Shown: piece after piece, positions 36,367 to 47,045 of the stretch
Layout of the letters: the number at the start of each line of letters is the position of its first letter
Numbering within the stretch: position 1 is the stretch's first letter
Source: Harmothoe impar
Lineage: Eukaryota > Annelida > Polychaeta > Phyllodocida > Polynoidae
Assembly: GCA_947462335.1 (NCBI GenBank)
Contig: OX381720.1
Coordinates: 565,501-629,500, forward strand
DNA: 64,000 bases
Direction: 5' to 3'
Translations under genes and position numbers: made by a program
Notes under the pieces: generated by a model
The model's input: the letters and a program-made list of their open reading frames with translations, nothing else
Database searches by the model: none
What the model was told of the DNA's origin: nothing

Positions 36367-37077
36367 TTAGTTGAGGATACGGAATCCCCTACACACACCT
36401 GTAAGTACATACCAATCCTGTTCCGTTATCACTTCAAATCTATACATAAAGCTTGCAACTTGACACGGGCGCAGTTGTGACACCGCCCCTTGTATAATGT
36501 ATGTACATTCACAGATGCCCGCTAGACAGTGATGAAAGACAGGAATGTATGAGCCCGGGACAACCTCAACCACACACACCGGTACAGCACAATCATACAA
36601 GTTACCAAAAGATTTACACATACTCACGGAGCGTGACATGCCAACATAATCGGGTAAATCCTCCCATTCGCCGGCCGACTTTAGAATGACTTTTACCTCG
36701 GCTAAGCCATTGCTGCTTTTAAACAGACGAATGGCGGACTGACGTAATTGACCGTCATTTACGGGGGGCAAGCCCACATTATCACTGACCCTGGATTTAT
36801 CAATATCGTGTGTACAATCAGTATCTGCTTCGCCGAATGCTAAATTATCCAAAGCACTGGTAATTCCGCCCCCGCTATTTACAACACCATCGTAACGCAC
36901 TGAATTACGGCACCGACCTTGACCTTCACTATCAACAACACCATGTGTATCACACTTTGCCGAATTTACCGACTCACAATCATTGACTGTAGGGGATTTA
37001 CCCACGGATAAATGCACACAATTACTACTTACCTGTGACGTATGGTGAGTGTCGACAGGCAATGCCGTCACGGGTAG
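36367..37077 (-). pseudogene. Pol N-terminal region, Ngaro-like
   Basis: The 235-codon frame begins just after the gag stop at about 37075 and ends GVCRGFRILN, a typical lead-in to DIRS-class RT. The first 150 residues are low complexity (Asp, Ser, Val rich) and may be linker. An in-frame TAA closes it. Confidence 0.65.
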
Positions 37078-38226
37078 TCAAACAACACTGCTACCAGTTT
37101 TGTCACCTTTTTTACACTTTAACATGCCATGGCCGGGACTATCACAGTAAGCACACTTATGCATATAAGCACAGCCCTAACACGGGCGACCACTACAAAA
37201 AGAGAAACAGCAGCCTTTTTCGGCGGTGAGACCCTTCCAGCCGTTGAAACTGGACCTTTGTGATGACCCCCCACGGCCAAACCAGCCCCCGCAACGGCCC
37301 CCAGACCTAACGCATTAGTCTGAGAGTGGCTGGACAAGCCCCTAGCGTGCTGGTACCGGAGTAACCCAGGTGGAAGTTAGATAGGGCTGTATCAACCCCT
37401 TTGAAGGGATCCTCCCCCTCCCTCACATTGGTTTTTAGCAGCTTGTTCCCGAATAGCATAATCATAAGCCACCTAAGCCCTAGTATCATAAATGCCTTGA
37501 CCTGACATGGTGACCACATAAATCAGATGGGCCCTGAGCCCTCAAGTCGGTTCCCCTCTGTCCTCCAGGTGATCAATCAAACTCGTAATACACACAATCA
37601 GTTTTTCTGGAGTGTCTATGGGGTTGGCCTTTTTCCATTCACTCTCGGGGAGAAATCTCACAATGTCAAACTTACTCCGCTTTTTTCCGGAATGCTTGAG
37701 AAGAGTCGATAACAGGTTGTCCTCATCCTCCCCCCACAAATCCTGCATGGGGAACCTTTTCTTGTAACAGTGTCCCTCCTCCCGGTGCTGGCGGTCGCTA
37801 GGGACGCCGCCACGGCCGCCATCTTGGAAGCCCAGGCCGCCCGCCGGCGGAGACGCTGCCGATGCCCGGGAATTTTTCAACTCCACGGTGAGATCCTTCA
37901 TCATGGACTGCATGCAAACCATTGAATCCTTCATGGCCTTTGCCACTTCAGCTGACGCCAGCATTGACTCTTTCATGGCCTCTGCCAAAAGTAGAGCCTC
38001 ACTTTTTTCGGTAACTCCCGCCTGGGCGCCCAGAGGTGGGGTAGGTGGTGGTATGGTAGGATCACCACTCCCGCCCTGTCCCCCCTGCTCCGTTCTTTTG
38101 GGCGTTCCTTTGTCTGGCTTACGAGCGTGACATAATGGGCATGCCTTCATGTTGCCATGGTAATCCTTGCCGCAGAAGCAAATTGTCCTGCTGTCCGTAA
38201 TTCTGTCAGTAATCAGTAATCCTGCA
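37078..38226 (-). pseudogene. Gag-like protein remnant of Ngaro-like element
   Basis: The piece at 37542-38190 starts with a Cys cluster (CFCGKDYHGNMKACPLC) and runs through a Pro/Gly linker, an Ala/Met-rich helix and DIVRFLPESEWKK. A further piece near 37100-37150 encodes HKCAYCDSPGHGMLKC, a CCHC zinc knuckle, preceded by an in-frame TAG. The order matches gag before pol on the minus strand. Frames change at least once in between (about 37300-37540). Confidence 0.65.
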
Positions 38227-38318
38227 GAAAAAAATACATGCTCCTCCTTTGGGAATTTGAATTGGAATGCGCGGTATGTGCGCTTCGGGCTTCAGCATTG
38301 GAGCCCCCTAGTGAGTGA
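38227..38318 (-). repeat. Split direct repeat A1, outer part (interrupted)
   Basis: Matches the first 83-90 bp of 33236-33404. The match stops at GAGTGA (38313-38318) and resumes at 47990, so a 9671-bp element with a 6-bp target duplication has inserted here. Confidence 0.85.
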
Positions 38319-38400
38319 AGTAGTATTGTATGTATCGGAACGGGACTATAGTTAAGTACTGTTTATTACTCAATCGACCTGCAGCCAATCAGAGGCCTCC
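38319..38400 (+). repeat. Left terminal inverted repeat
   Basis: About 82 bp that pair with 47908-47989, with two or three mismatches. It ends in a CCAAT-containing segment. Confidence 0.9.
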
Positions 38401-38490
38401 CTTTTGGCGGGAAATTCAAAAGCAGCCAATGAGAGGCCTCCCTTTTGGCGGGAAATTCAAATAGGTCACGTGACCGGAAGTGACCTACTT
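38385..38490 (+). promoter_or_regulatory. Two CCAAT + E2F modules, E-box and ETS site
   Basis: CCAAT at 38385-38389 is followed by TTTGGCGGGAAA (38403-38414), an exact E2F consensus. The pair repeats at 38426-38430 and 38444-38455. The palindromic GGTCACGTGACC (38464-38475) and CCGGAAGT, an ETS/GABP site, follow. This combination is typical of S-phase and viral early promoters. No clear ORF starts just inside, so what it drives is unknown. Confidence 0.6.
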
Positions 38491-38695
38491 CAAAATAAGT
38501 CACTTGAGATTTTGATGGATAAATAAATTTAAAAAAAGAAAAAAAAAGCAAGCTGAAAAAAGCTTGCTAAAAAATAATTTAAAAATGTGGCTCTTTTTTT
38601 CTAGGGGGAGAGGGGCACTCTGGGGGGCACTCTTTAAGATGCATGGGGGGGGGGGAGGGGGGGAGGGGGGGGAGGGGCAGGGTTTTTTAAGAGTG

Positions 38696-38744
38696 AGACT
38701 CGCTTCTCTGCCCTCTCTAAAAGAGAGGGCAGAGAGGCGAGTCT
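38696..38744. repeat. Long hairpin, about 22-bp stem
   Basis: AGACTCGCTTCTCTGCCCTCTC and its near-perfect reverse complement are separated by a loop of about four bases. The hairpin follows a poly-G-rich stretch (38645-38680). Confidence 0.7.
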
Positions 38745-39246
38745 ACTTACCATGAAAGGTATCATGATCGCGTTTATGATGATGTGCATCTCTTGCTGGC
38801 TAGACTTTCAAGCAAATTTGCCAAAGTCCAGCCCGTTATTGAATGTCCGGCCTAGCCTGACCCATCTATTATAGTCTAGCAGCGCCTGACCTTTGTATGA
38901 GAGTAGTATTGGCGACATTGGCTGACTCTGATATTTACCTGTGTGTACGGAGAGAGGAGAGGGTTCACAGCCACAGCTCTCTTAAGGCAAAGCTTGCGCT
39001 TATAGAGCGCTACTAGTGGAGGTCTGGATAAGAAAGCTATGGCGGTTGTCTTCAAAAAAAATAAAAATAGTCATGGCGCATGTCGATGTCGCTTAATTAT
39101 GCTCATATCTCATGTCGATTTTAAGAATTGCTCATGTCACCTGTCACTATGTTTTTCAAGCTTCATGTCAAATGTCACTAGACCTCATGTCGAATGTCGA
39201 TTCTAAGAAACAGATATGTCACCATCTCGAATTTAGCGGTCCACAT

Positions 39247-39249
39247 TGC

Positions 39250-39288
<39 letters not shown>

Positions 39289-39458
39289 TGCTGCTGATTT
39301 GCTGTTGCTGCTGCTGTCGGTGCTGCTGCTTGTGCTGCTCGTGCAGCTGCTACAGCTGCTGACAGCTGCTGCTGCTTGTACTGCTCGTGCAGCTGCTGCA
39401 GTTGCTGACGATGTCACGGATGCTGTTGACAGATGCTGCTGCTTGTGCTACTCGTGCA

Positions 39459-39489
<31 letters not shown>

Positions 39490-39625
39490 ACGATGTCACG
39501 GATGCTGCTGACAGATGCTGCTGCTTGTGCTGCTTGTGCAGCTGCTGCAGCAGCTGCTGCTTGTGCTGATCGTGCTGCTGCTGCAGCAGCTGCTGCTGAC
39601 AGATGCTGCTGCTTGTGCTGCACGA
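39247..39625. repeat. CTG/CAG-rich microsatellite
   Basis: About 380 bp of imperfect (CTG)n, with internal 100-bp duplications containing 'gacgatgtcacggatgctg'. The right arm has only about 70 bp of the equivalent tract (about 46310-46370). Open frames through it are low-complexity artefacts. Confidence 0.9.
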
Positions 39626-39682
39626 GACCGAGTAGCCGCTATTACTAATGCCACTAATACTAGTATGAGAAAATACATTTAG

Positions 39683-40472
39683 TCAGTCGACTAAATCAAG
39701 GATGTTTTCTGACTTCAGTGGATCGTTTAGCCATCGGCCACAGGCAAAACTTGAAACCATTTTATACATGGGACAATTGGCAGAGTCGAAACATGTTGGT
39801 ACGACGGGGTCGATCATGTTCATCATCAGTTCAGGCAAAGGAAGTGTGTCGACAGCCCGCGAAAACTTCATGTCCGGATGTTTCAACACAACACTTTTTA
39901 TCACACTCACACAGCTGCTTTGAAGAGTGAATCCTTGACCAAACTTGAGCTTTTCCAACACAGCTTTGGCCTCCTTCTGTGCAGTAAGGGATCTCTCTTT
40001 CGGGGTCATCGCAGTGCTGGCTAGCATGTCCTCAAAGTCTTTAACATAATGTTCCAACGGGCTACAAATGATGTACTCCAGATCATCGTCCGCATATGTC
40101 GTCTCCTCGCACCATACTTCTTTTGTTTCGAATTCCGTCATTTTCTGAACAATCTCCTCGTGAGTGCGTTGCATATATCGAAGCTTCTTCAAAGACCAGA
40201 TAACTTGTATGCCGAACGCTGAAAAACCTGAAGGAATTTCACCACTACAGTCACGCCAACTATACGGAGCTAAGAAAAATAGCTCCAACAAAATTTTCTC
40301 CCTCGTCCTTCCAATGTTTCTTTACCTCACATGCATCATAGGGCACTGTTTCTCTTCTTGCTTCTAGTGGGAGTTGCTTTTTCTTTCTTGGACTCATTTG
40401 GAGAGTTTCGATGCTCTGTAGCGTCGACACTTCGATAAGAAAAGAAGCTGTAAAGGTAGAAATAACCCTCAT
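39683..40472 (-). pseudogene. Broken copy of the inverted-arm gene
   Basis: About 80-90 percent similar by eye to the protein at 45384-46235. A deletion of about 65 bp between two GGAC words, just after VKKHWKD (near 40290), shifts the frame, so the N-terminal part (40290-40472) and the C-terminal 202 codons (39683-40291) are out of register. The different leader before the shared MSPRKKK supports the shared Met as the true start. I do not recognise the family. Confidence 0.8.
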
Positions 40473-41087
40473 AACATGCTGAGCGAGCGTGGAGTGGACA
40501 ATGCTACGATGAGTGAGAGCAGCGTTTCACTCCTTATGTACCCTGTCCTAGATAATCCTCTTAAACAGCTGAAAAGACTCTCTCAGTACAGAGTCTCTAC
40601 TCAATTAAGTGATCTGTTAAGTAAGTTTTCACATGCTACTTGACTACTGCAGGAGGGTTTAGACTTAAGCAGCTTAGTGCACACACGTGTCTGTTAGAAA
40701 GCTACCTGCACACCTGTCTTCCTTTTTCACTAGTATTTACCCCTTGCCGACTAATAAGGCACCTATACACGTGTCAGCCTCCTTATATACGTCATTCTTC
40801 CTCTCGAGAGGAAGAAGTGTGTCTCTTCGTTTTTTTGTTTAAGAAGTGAGGGTCTTTAAGATCACGTGCCTGGAAGCGACTTGATGAAGCAAGTGACTAG
40901 AAGCGACGACGTCACATGCTTTTTAATGAGGTGATCAGCTGTGACTGGCGGCGGCGGCGGCGGTGGCAGCGACGGTGGTGCTGGTGGTGGTGGTAGTAGA
41001 CGTTACTGTGGTCAAAGGTGCTATGGTTTTTTTTCCAACAGAAATCAGAGCTTTTATACAGAGGGAGTTTAATCCTATTTCCAACAG

Positions 41088-41650
41088 CACCCCAGCTGTC
41101 CAGCAGCCGCTCCGCTCCGTAAGAGCTTCTTAAGAGCTTAGATGACGAGGAGCGTGTCATCATCATCTTTGGTGGCCAGCTGAAAATGGTGTTTTTTCTT
41201 TATCCATTAGCCTTACCTCCTACCCCCTACCTGAGGACGACTCTCTCCCCCTTTAGCATTCATTGTAACAAACGTCAGAGGTCAGGTGAAAATCTGATTT
41301 TCATGCACAGCCTTAGTCAGCTGTCACTCCTATTGAACTAGCTAGCCGCCGCCGACCTGTCTACTCACCCCAGCTGTCCAGCAGCCGCTCCGCTCCGTGA
41401 GAGCTTCTTAAGAGCTTAGATGCCGAGGGGTATGTCATCGCCGTCTGTGGTGGCCAGCTGAAAATGGTGTTTTTTTTCCTTAGCCATTAGCCTTACCTCC
41501 TACCCCCTACCTGAGGACAACTCTCTCCCCCTTTGGCATTCATTGTAACAAACGTCAGAGGTCAGGTGAAAATCGGATTTTCATGCACAGCCTTAGTCAG
41601 CTGTCACCCCTATTGAACTAGCCGGCCGCCGCCGGCCAGTCTACTCACCA
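41088..41650. repeat. Direct duplication, about 285-bp unit, two copies
   Basis: Both copies run from 'cagctgtccagcagccgctccgc' to 'gccgccgccg'. The second starts at about 41371. The copies share GC-rich, partly palindromic words. No ORF. Confidence 0.85.
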
Positions 41651-41799
41651 CGGCAGGAGGCGGTGATTTTTTTTGTTTTACACTTAAGTCGCTCACCACA
41701 TGCACACGCCTCTACTCACAGACAGACACTCCCGTCTTAGGGGGTCCTGCTTCACACTACACGCCTCCTGTAGTTTTTTGTATACACACTCTAAGCTCA

Positions 41800-42150
41800 T
41801 GACTGCTTAATCCTTTATACAGCTAATGCGCGTTGAATTAGTACAGTCGGTACACCGCCCGCTCATGGCAGTCCATCTCTCAAAAAAAAAGAGGGAGGGG
41901 GGAAAGAGATCCAGCTGAAAACGTCATGACTTATGTCTTTTGTTTCTCTTTGGGAATGTCCGCCGGTCAGCTGGCGGCAGCAACTGCTTAATCCTTTATA
42001 CAGCTAACTCACGTTGAATTGCTGAACAAGGTAGTAAGTAGCTTAGCTCGTGTCAGTCGATCTCTCAAAGGGGAGGGGGAAAGGAGTCCAGCTGAAAACG
42101 TCATGCCTTATGACTTTTTGTTTCTCTTTGTGAATGGTCACCGGTCAGCC
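41800..42150. repeat. Direct duplication, about 180-bp unit, promoter-proximal
   Basis: 'aatcctttatacagctaa' to 'tttgtttctctttg' occurs twice (about 41810-41955 and 41990-42135), just upstream of the TATA box of the Death-domain gene. It may hold doubled regulatory sites. Confidence 0.7.
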
Positions 42151-42203
42151 GGCGGGCAGCTGAAGAGAGCTGTAAGTAGCTTAGCTCTAGAAGCGAGAAG
42201 GAG

Positions 42204-42210
42204 TATATAA
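42204..42210 (+). promoter_or_regulatory. TATA box of Death-domain gene
   Basis: TATATAA, followed 25-30 bases later by an initiator-like TCACTC (about 42234). The ATG at 42270 has a strong context (CACCATGA). Confidence 0.7.
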
Positions 42211-42269
42211 GAGGCCTGGAAACACCCGTTCAATCACTCAGTCTTTTGCTGCTCTCTACAGGCACCACC

Positions 42270-42744
42270 ATGAGCAAAACACAACAACTACTGTCGTCCA
42301 AGGATCTAATCGAGTTCAAGAACAAGAAGAATACGCAGAACGGTGATCGTTTACTGTCAGCGTCTCCTCTTGCTACTGAAATTGAGACTACCGCCGCAAC
42401 CGCTTGGGCTTATCACCCTCCCGCTGTAGCGAGCGCACACAGCAGTAGTAGCGACGTTGTTACACTCGCGACGGTTGTTGCTGCTGAGCACACTGCTGCC
42501 GCTACTGCTGCGCCTGCTGCGGCTGCTAGTGATCCTCGTGCTGCTAGTGCTGCTGCTACTGCTGCTGCTGCTGCTGTTGCTGCTGCCGCGCCTGTTACTG
42601 CTGTGCCTGCTGCTGCTGCTGCTGCTGCTGCTGCCACGCCTGTTACTGCTGCGCTTGCTGAGGCGGCTGTGCCTGCTGCTGCTGTGCCTGCTACTGCTGC
42701 ACCTGCTACTGCTGCACTTGCTAGCGCTGCGCTTGCTCCTGCTG

Positions 42745-42782
<38 letters not shown>

Positions 42783-43856
42783 ACTACTGCTGCTGCTGCT
42801 ACACCTCTTGCTGCGACTACCGCTACTAGTACTGACACGCAGTACGTTGCACAGAACTTCTCCACCGCTTCATCAACCGACGCCATCAACGCTGCTCGCG
42901 CTGAGACTTACAGCTATTCGGACACTCAGCCTCAGCAGCGCGTAGTAGACATACATGTCCTAAAGCAACAGGGTGAAACAGAGAACGACGCTGACGACGA
43001 GGCGTACGAGGAACCCGAAGGGTCACGGGCGCACAGTCCGTTTTTCGACCTCATTTCCACTGGTAGTGCGTCCGGTCCGTGTCGCCTGCCCTCACCAATA
43101 CCTTACGAAGTCATGTGGTTGCCCTGTTCCGACAACGAGTCGTCTGATACCAGCGCAGACGCTGCTCCTGTTATTGGTTCTGCTGCAGCGGTACCTGTAT
43201 CATCATACTTCAAAGCAGAGCCGTTAGGATACTTGTCAGACGCTATGCTACTGAAAATAAGTGGTAAGTTGCCGACATCAGATTACATACGGTTAGGTTC
43301 ATTCCTTGAAGTGAACTTGAAGGATATGGGATATCTCAGTTGTGAGACAAGTGTCATAACTCAAGCTAGAGAAATGTTCACTACTTGGTACCAGAAAAGT
43401 TGTACTAGTAGGTGGAAGGACCTAGCCACCGCCTTGGAAGAATCTTACCGTATGGACCTCATCAAATTCTCACGTGAGTACATGGACAAGCATGACATGT
43501 GGGATGGCTTAGAGAGTGGAGACATGGAGTGGAAAGTGCAGAAATATTTCTCTCTTTTAGCTGAGCTCTGCCCTAGAGACTGGAAGACCATAGGGATCTA
43601 CTTAGGGTTGACTTCTCATGAAGTAACTTCCATCTCTCAACCTGTGCCTTCTGACAGGACTGTGAAGAACCCTGTGTATGAAGTGCTGAAAGCTTGGAAG
43701 TACAACGAGACGTCTGAGCCTATGGCTCTGATGAAAGTGTTGGAAGACTACATGGGACGCGGCGACGTCGCAATGTATGTTCAAGGGTTGTATGCAGCTG
43801 TACCCAAAGAAATAAAAGTGAGCTGTGACACTCCAGTGTTGACGACTCTCGTCTGA
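42270..43856 (+). CDS. Tandem Death-domain protein with Ala-rich region, 528 aa
   Basis: The frame is intact from the ATG at 42270 to a stop at 43856. The open frame extends a few non-ATG codons further upstream, but the TATA spacing and Kozak context favour 42270. Residues about 65-195 are an alanine-rich tract (mostly GCT codons) broken by Pro, Thr and Val. A Ser/acidic linker follows. Residues about 320-405 look like one Death domain (SRWKDLATALEESYRMDL). Residues 430-508 form a clearer second one (DWKTIGIYLGLTSHEV, then VLKAWKYN and MKVLEDYMGRGDVA). Death domains mediate homotypic assembly of apoptotic and innate immune complexes. A capsid- or enzyme-type domain is absent, so this is likely an adaptor or decoy. 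Many viruses and adintovirus-type elements carry such genes. Domain calls are by eye. Confidence 0.8.
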
Positions 43857-44022
43857 TCCCTGCAGTAAGATGGACATCTGTTGAAATCGATCCTACACTA
43901 CAGACGTCTTTCACTATGCTAATAGCATCGTGTGGTAAGAGGCGTCTAGTATTCGAAGTGATAAACAACGTTTATTTTTTTAATATTTGGTAAATAAGTG
44001 AAAAAACAAAAAAAAGAAAAAC

Positions 44023-44150
44023 ATGCCGCAGGACGTTTGCGAAAAGTGTTTCAAAATTTTTAAAAGACCGTACAATCACGAGTGACCCGTAGAAAAATTA
44101 AGAACGATACCTAAGTTTTGCCCTCTATGCAGCGATGTCGGCTAGCGTCG
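44023..44150 (+). pseudogene. Cys-pair remnant upstream of PolB piece
   Basis: MPQDVCEKCFKIFKRPYNHE ends at a TGA (44085), and the same frame resumes with KFCPLCSDVG before another stop. The two CxxC pairs look like a broken zinc-binding module. It may be the start of the polymerase ORF or a separate small gene. Confidence 0.4.
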
Positions 44151-44221
44151 CATACGACTTTCCGGGGTAGGAGGGGCAGCGTACGTCAGAGAATCCGACG
44201 CAGATTCCGACCCCTTGTTAG

Positions 44222-44554
44222 ACCGAGTTTAAAAATCACATAAACGAGAACGTCAAAGTCATCGAGAAAGCTGTGCTAGAAGTTTACCGACCAACCTTAG
44301 CGAAGTTACATGTAGCGATAGGTGAAGCTCTCCTGCTAGAGGAAGCGACATTCACCCCTTCTCCAGGCGGCTTCGCTGCAGCTCACACCAGACAACCGTT
44401 AGTTCAACTGAAGAAGCGGCTTCTGAGATACATCCGTCAAGCTCCAGTCGTACGCTTCAACTCGGAGAGTTACGACTTGAACCTGATCAAAAAATACGCC
44501 TTCACTCGTTATTTGCCTCCGGAGACCGAAGAAACCAACAATTCAGCGTCATAA
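44222..44554 (+). pseudogene. Protein-primed DNA polymerase B fragment
   Basis: A 110-codon open stretch between stops contains VVRFNSESYDLNLIKKY, the exonuclease II motif of protein-primed family B polymerases of Polintons, adenoviruses and relatives, where the Asn-x3-Tyr-Asp pattern marks the catalytic site. Upstream is a basic helical segment (AHTRQPLVQLKKRLLRYIRQ). Downstream, to about 45080, stops in all frames leave no polymerase domain. The rest of the gene is lost. This is the best evidence for the lineage of the element. Confidence 0.65.
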
Positions 44555-45087
44555 AGAGAAGCAATCAATAGTTGACGTAGTAGTCAACTTTTTTAGCACT
44601 TGGTTACAGCTACGCGAATTATTTGCGAGCTTTCACTACAAACGAAGAGAAAGGTTGCTTTACTTACGAATGGATGACGTATACCAAGAAACTAGTAAAC
44701 AAAAAACCCCTGCCACCGAGATCGACTTTTTGACAGCGACCTGACGGGCGTCAAAATGGCCGAAATCCGACTACGTCACATGTCAGAAAGTTTAGTATGA
44801 CAAGAAGAAGCAAACTATGACAGATTACTCGATCCACTACAACAACGAAGACGTCAAATCTTTCATAGAAGCTTTTTGAAAAAATCACGCTATTTTTTTC
44901 CAACATAGCAGCATTGTCATTGTCATGTTGAAAGACGCCATCTCTCTCGCCAGTTTGACTTTACAAGACCTCTTCCAAAAAACCTATAAGCTGTGTTCAC
45001 AACGTTCCCTCCGTTCGACGCCGTCCTCCACGCTCTGATCAAAGAAAATGTAGTCAGTGGTCCTTCCATCATCTTCCATAGATTTCA

Positions 45088-46660
45088 CGAGAAAGAGTGT
45101 ATAGGTGTCTTATAAGTCGGCAGAAGGTGAATACTAGTGAAAAAAAAAGAAAGCGCGTGTGCAAGTAGCTTTTTCTAACAGACACGTGTGTGAACTAAGC
45201 TGCTTAAGTCTAAACCCACCTGCGGTAGAAGCTCTGTACTTAGAGAGTCTTTTCAGCCGTTTAAGAGGCTTATCTAGGACAGGGTACATAAGGAGTGAAA
45301 CACCCCTGTCACCAGTCACACTTTCTCCACCCGCCCTTCATCTTCGTAGCATCGTCCACTCTACGCTCGCTCAGCACGTTACGATGGTTAGTTCTGCTAT
45401 TTTCTTTGTTTATGAAAGTGTTGACGCTACAGAGCATCGAAACCCTCTCGAAATGAGTCCAAGAAAGAAAAAGCAACTCCCAGTTGAAGCAAGAAGAGAA
45501 ACGGTGCCCTATGATGCCTGTGAGGTAAAGAAACATTGGAAGGACGTCACCAAGGAGCAATGGATAGAAGCATGCTTCAACTTCATCGGAACAGTAGTTT
45601 CATTTGGACAGAGGGAGAAGATTTTGTTGGAGCTATTTTTCTTAGCTCCGTATACTTGGCCTGACTGTGGTGAAATTCCTTCAAGTTTGTCAGTCTTCGC
45701 CATACAAGTTATCAACTCCTTGAAGGAGCTTCGATATATGCAAGGCACTCAGGAGGAGATTGTCAAGAAAATGACGGAATTCGAAACAGGCGAAGACACA
45801 ATATGGTGCGAGGAGACGACATATGCGGACGATGATCTGGAGTCCATCATTTGTAGTCCGTTGGAACATTATGTTAAAGACTTTGAGGACATGCTAGACA
45901 GCACTGAGATGAACCCGAAAGAGAGATCCCTTACTGCACAGAAAGAGGCCAAAGCTGTGTTGGAAAAGCACAAGTTTGGTCAAGGATTCACTCTTCAAAG
46001 CAGCTGTGTGAGTGTGATAAAAAGTCTTGTGTTGAAACATTCAGACATGAAGTTTTTGCGTGCTGTCGACACACTTCCTTTGCCTGAACTGATGATGAAC
46101 ATGATCGACCCTATGGTACCAACACGTTTCGAGTCTGCCAATTGTCCCATGTATAAAATGGTTTCAAGTTTTGCCCGTGGCCGATGGCTAAACGATCCAC
46201 TGAAGTCAGAAAACCTCCTTGATTTAATCAATTGACTAAATGTATTTTCTCATACTAGTATTAGTAGCATTAGTAATAGCGGCTACTCAGTCTCGTGCAG
46301 CACAAGCAGCAGTATCTGTCAGCGGCATCCGTGACATCGTCAGCAGCAGCAGCAGCAGCAGCTGCACAAGCAAAAGACAAACACCGTAGTCTCCTCATCC
46401 AGACCTCCGCTAGTAGCGCTCTATAAGCGCAAGCAGTGGCTGTGAACCCCCTCCTCCCGCCGTACACACGGGTAAATATCAGAGTCGGCCAATGTCGCCA
46501 ATACTACTCTCATACAAGGGTCAGGCGCTGCTGACCTATAATAGATGAGTCAAGGACTATTCTACTGAGGGTCAGGCTACGCCGGAAATTCAATAACAAG
46601 CTGGACTTTGGCAAATTTGCTTGAAAGTCTGGCCAGCAAGAGTCCGGCATACTCTCCCAA
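45088..46660. repeat. Right internal inverted arm
   Basis: Reverse complement of 38790-40772. Beyond it, 46700-46890 resembles the distal end of the arm again but in the orientation of the left arm, so 46480-46890 is itself a palindrome-like structure. Confidence 0.8.
45384..46235 (+). CDS. Unknown protein, inverted-arm gene (intact copy)
   Basis: The frame is open from an ATG at 45384 (283 aa). A second in-frame ATG at 45453 (MSPRKKKQLP, 260 aa) is the better start, because sequence conservation with the broken copy begins there. A TATA-like TACATAAGG lies near 45284. The protein has a basic start, a helical middle (KKHWKDVTKEQWIEACFNF, then REKILLELFFLAPY), an acidic segment (EETTYADDDLE) and a Met-rich end (PLPELMMNMIDP). 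No domain is recognised, and the helical first half could be a Death-fold or DNA-binding module. It lies downstream of the Death-domain gene on the same strand. Preservation of this copy while polymerase decayed suggests use or recency. Confidence 0.65.
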   Translation: MVSSAIFFVYESVDATEHRNPLEMSPRKKKQLPVEARRETVPYDACEVKKHWKDVTKEQWIEACFNFIGTVVSFGQREKILLELFFLAPYTWPDCGEIPSSLSVFAIQVINSLKELRYMQGTQEEIVKKMTEFETGEDTIWCEETTYADDDLESIICSPLEHYVKDFEDMLDSTEMNPKERSLTAQKEAKAVLEKHKFGQGFTLQSSCVSVIKSLVLKHSDMKFLRAVDTLPLPELMMNMIDPMVPTRFESANCPMYKMVSSFARGRWLNDPLKSENLLDLIN

Positions 46661-47045
46661 GAGTTCAGCATTGCCAGACTATGGCATGAGGATCCCGCAT
46701 GGTCAGACTTTCAAAAGCAAGTTTGCCAAACTCCAGCTTTTTATTGAATGTCCTGCGTAGCCTGACCCTCACTAGAATAGCCCTTGACCCGTCTATTATA
46801 GGCCAGCCGTGCCTGACCTTTGTCTGAAGGTAGAATTAGCGCTATTGGGTGCCTCTGATGTTTGCCTGTGTGTAGTCAAACCTCGCCTGAGAGAGACATA
46901 CTTCAGAAAGAAAAGAAAAAGCGGCGTGAGAAGGTGACGGGATCCCAAGTGTCAACCCTAAGACTTACATTTGCTACGATCAAATCAGCGGAACCGGTGA
47001 AAGAAAATCTTAAAAAAAAGTGTACAGAAGTAGTCGTCTTCTTAA

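Larger units (their letters stand above)
38790..40772. repeat. Left internal inverted arm
   Basis: Pairs in reverse with 45088-46660 over most of its length. The arm carries the broken gene copy at 39683-40472 and an expanded CTG tract that is much shorter in the right arm. Confidence 0.8.

Noticed and set aside
39178..39678. Poly-Leu, poly-Ala and poly-Cys open frames on both strands
   Set aside because: Products of a CTG/CAG repeat, open in most frames by composition.
42413..42945. Poly-Leu and reverse-strand poly-Ala frames overlapping the Death-domain gene
   Set aside because: Shadows of the (GCT)n coding tract of the intact plus-strand gene.
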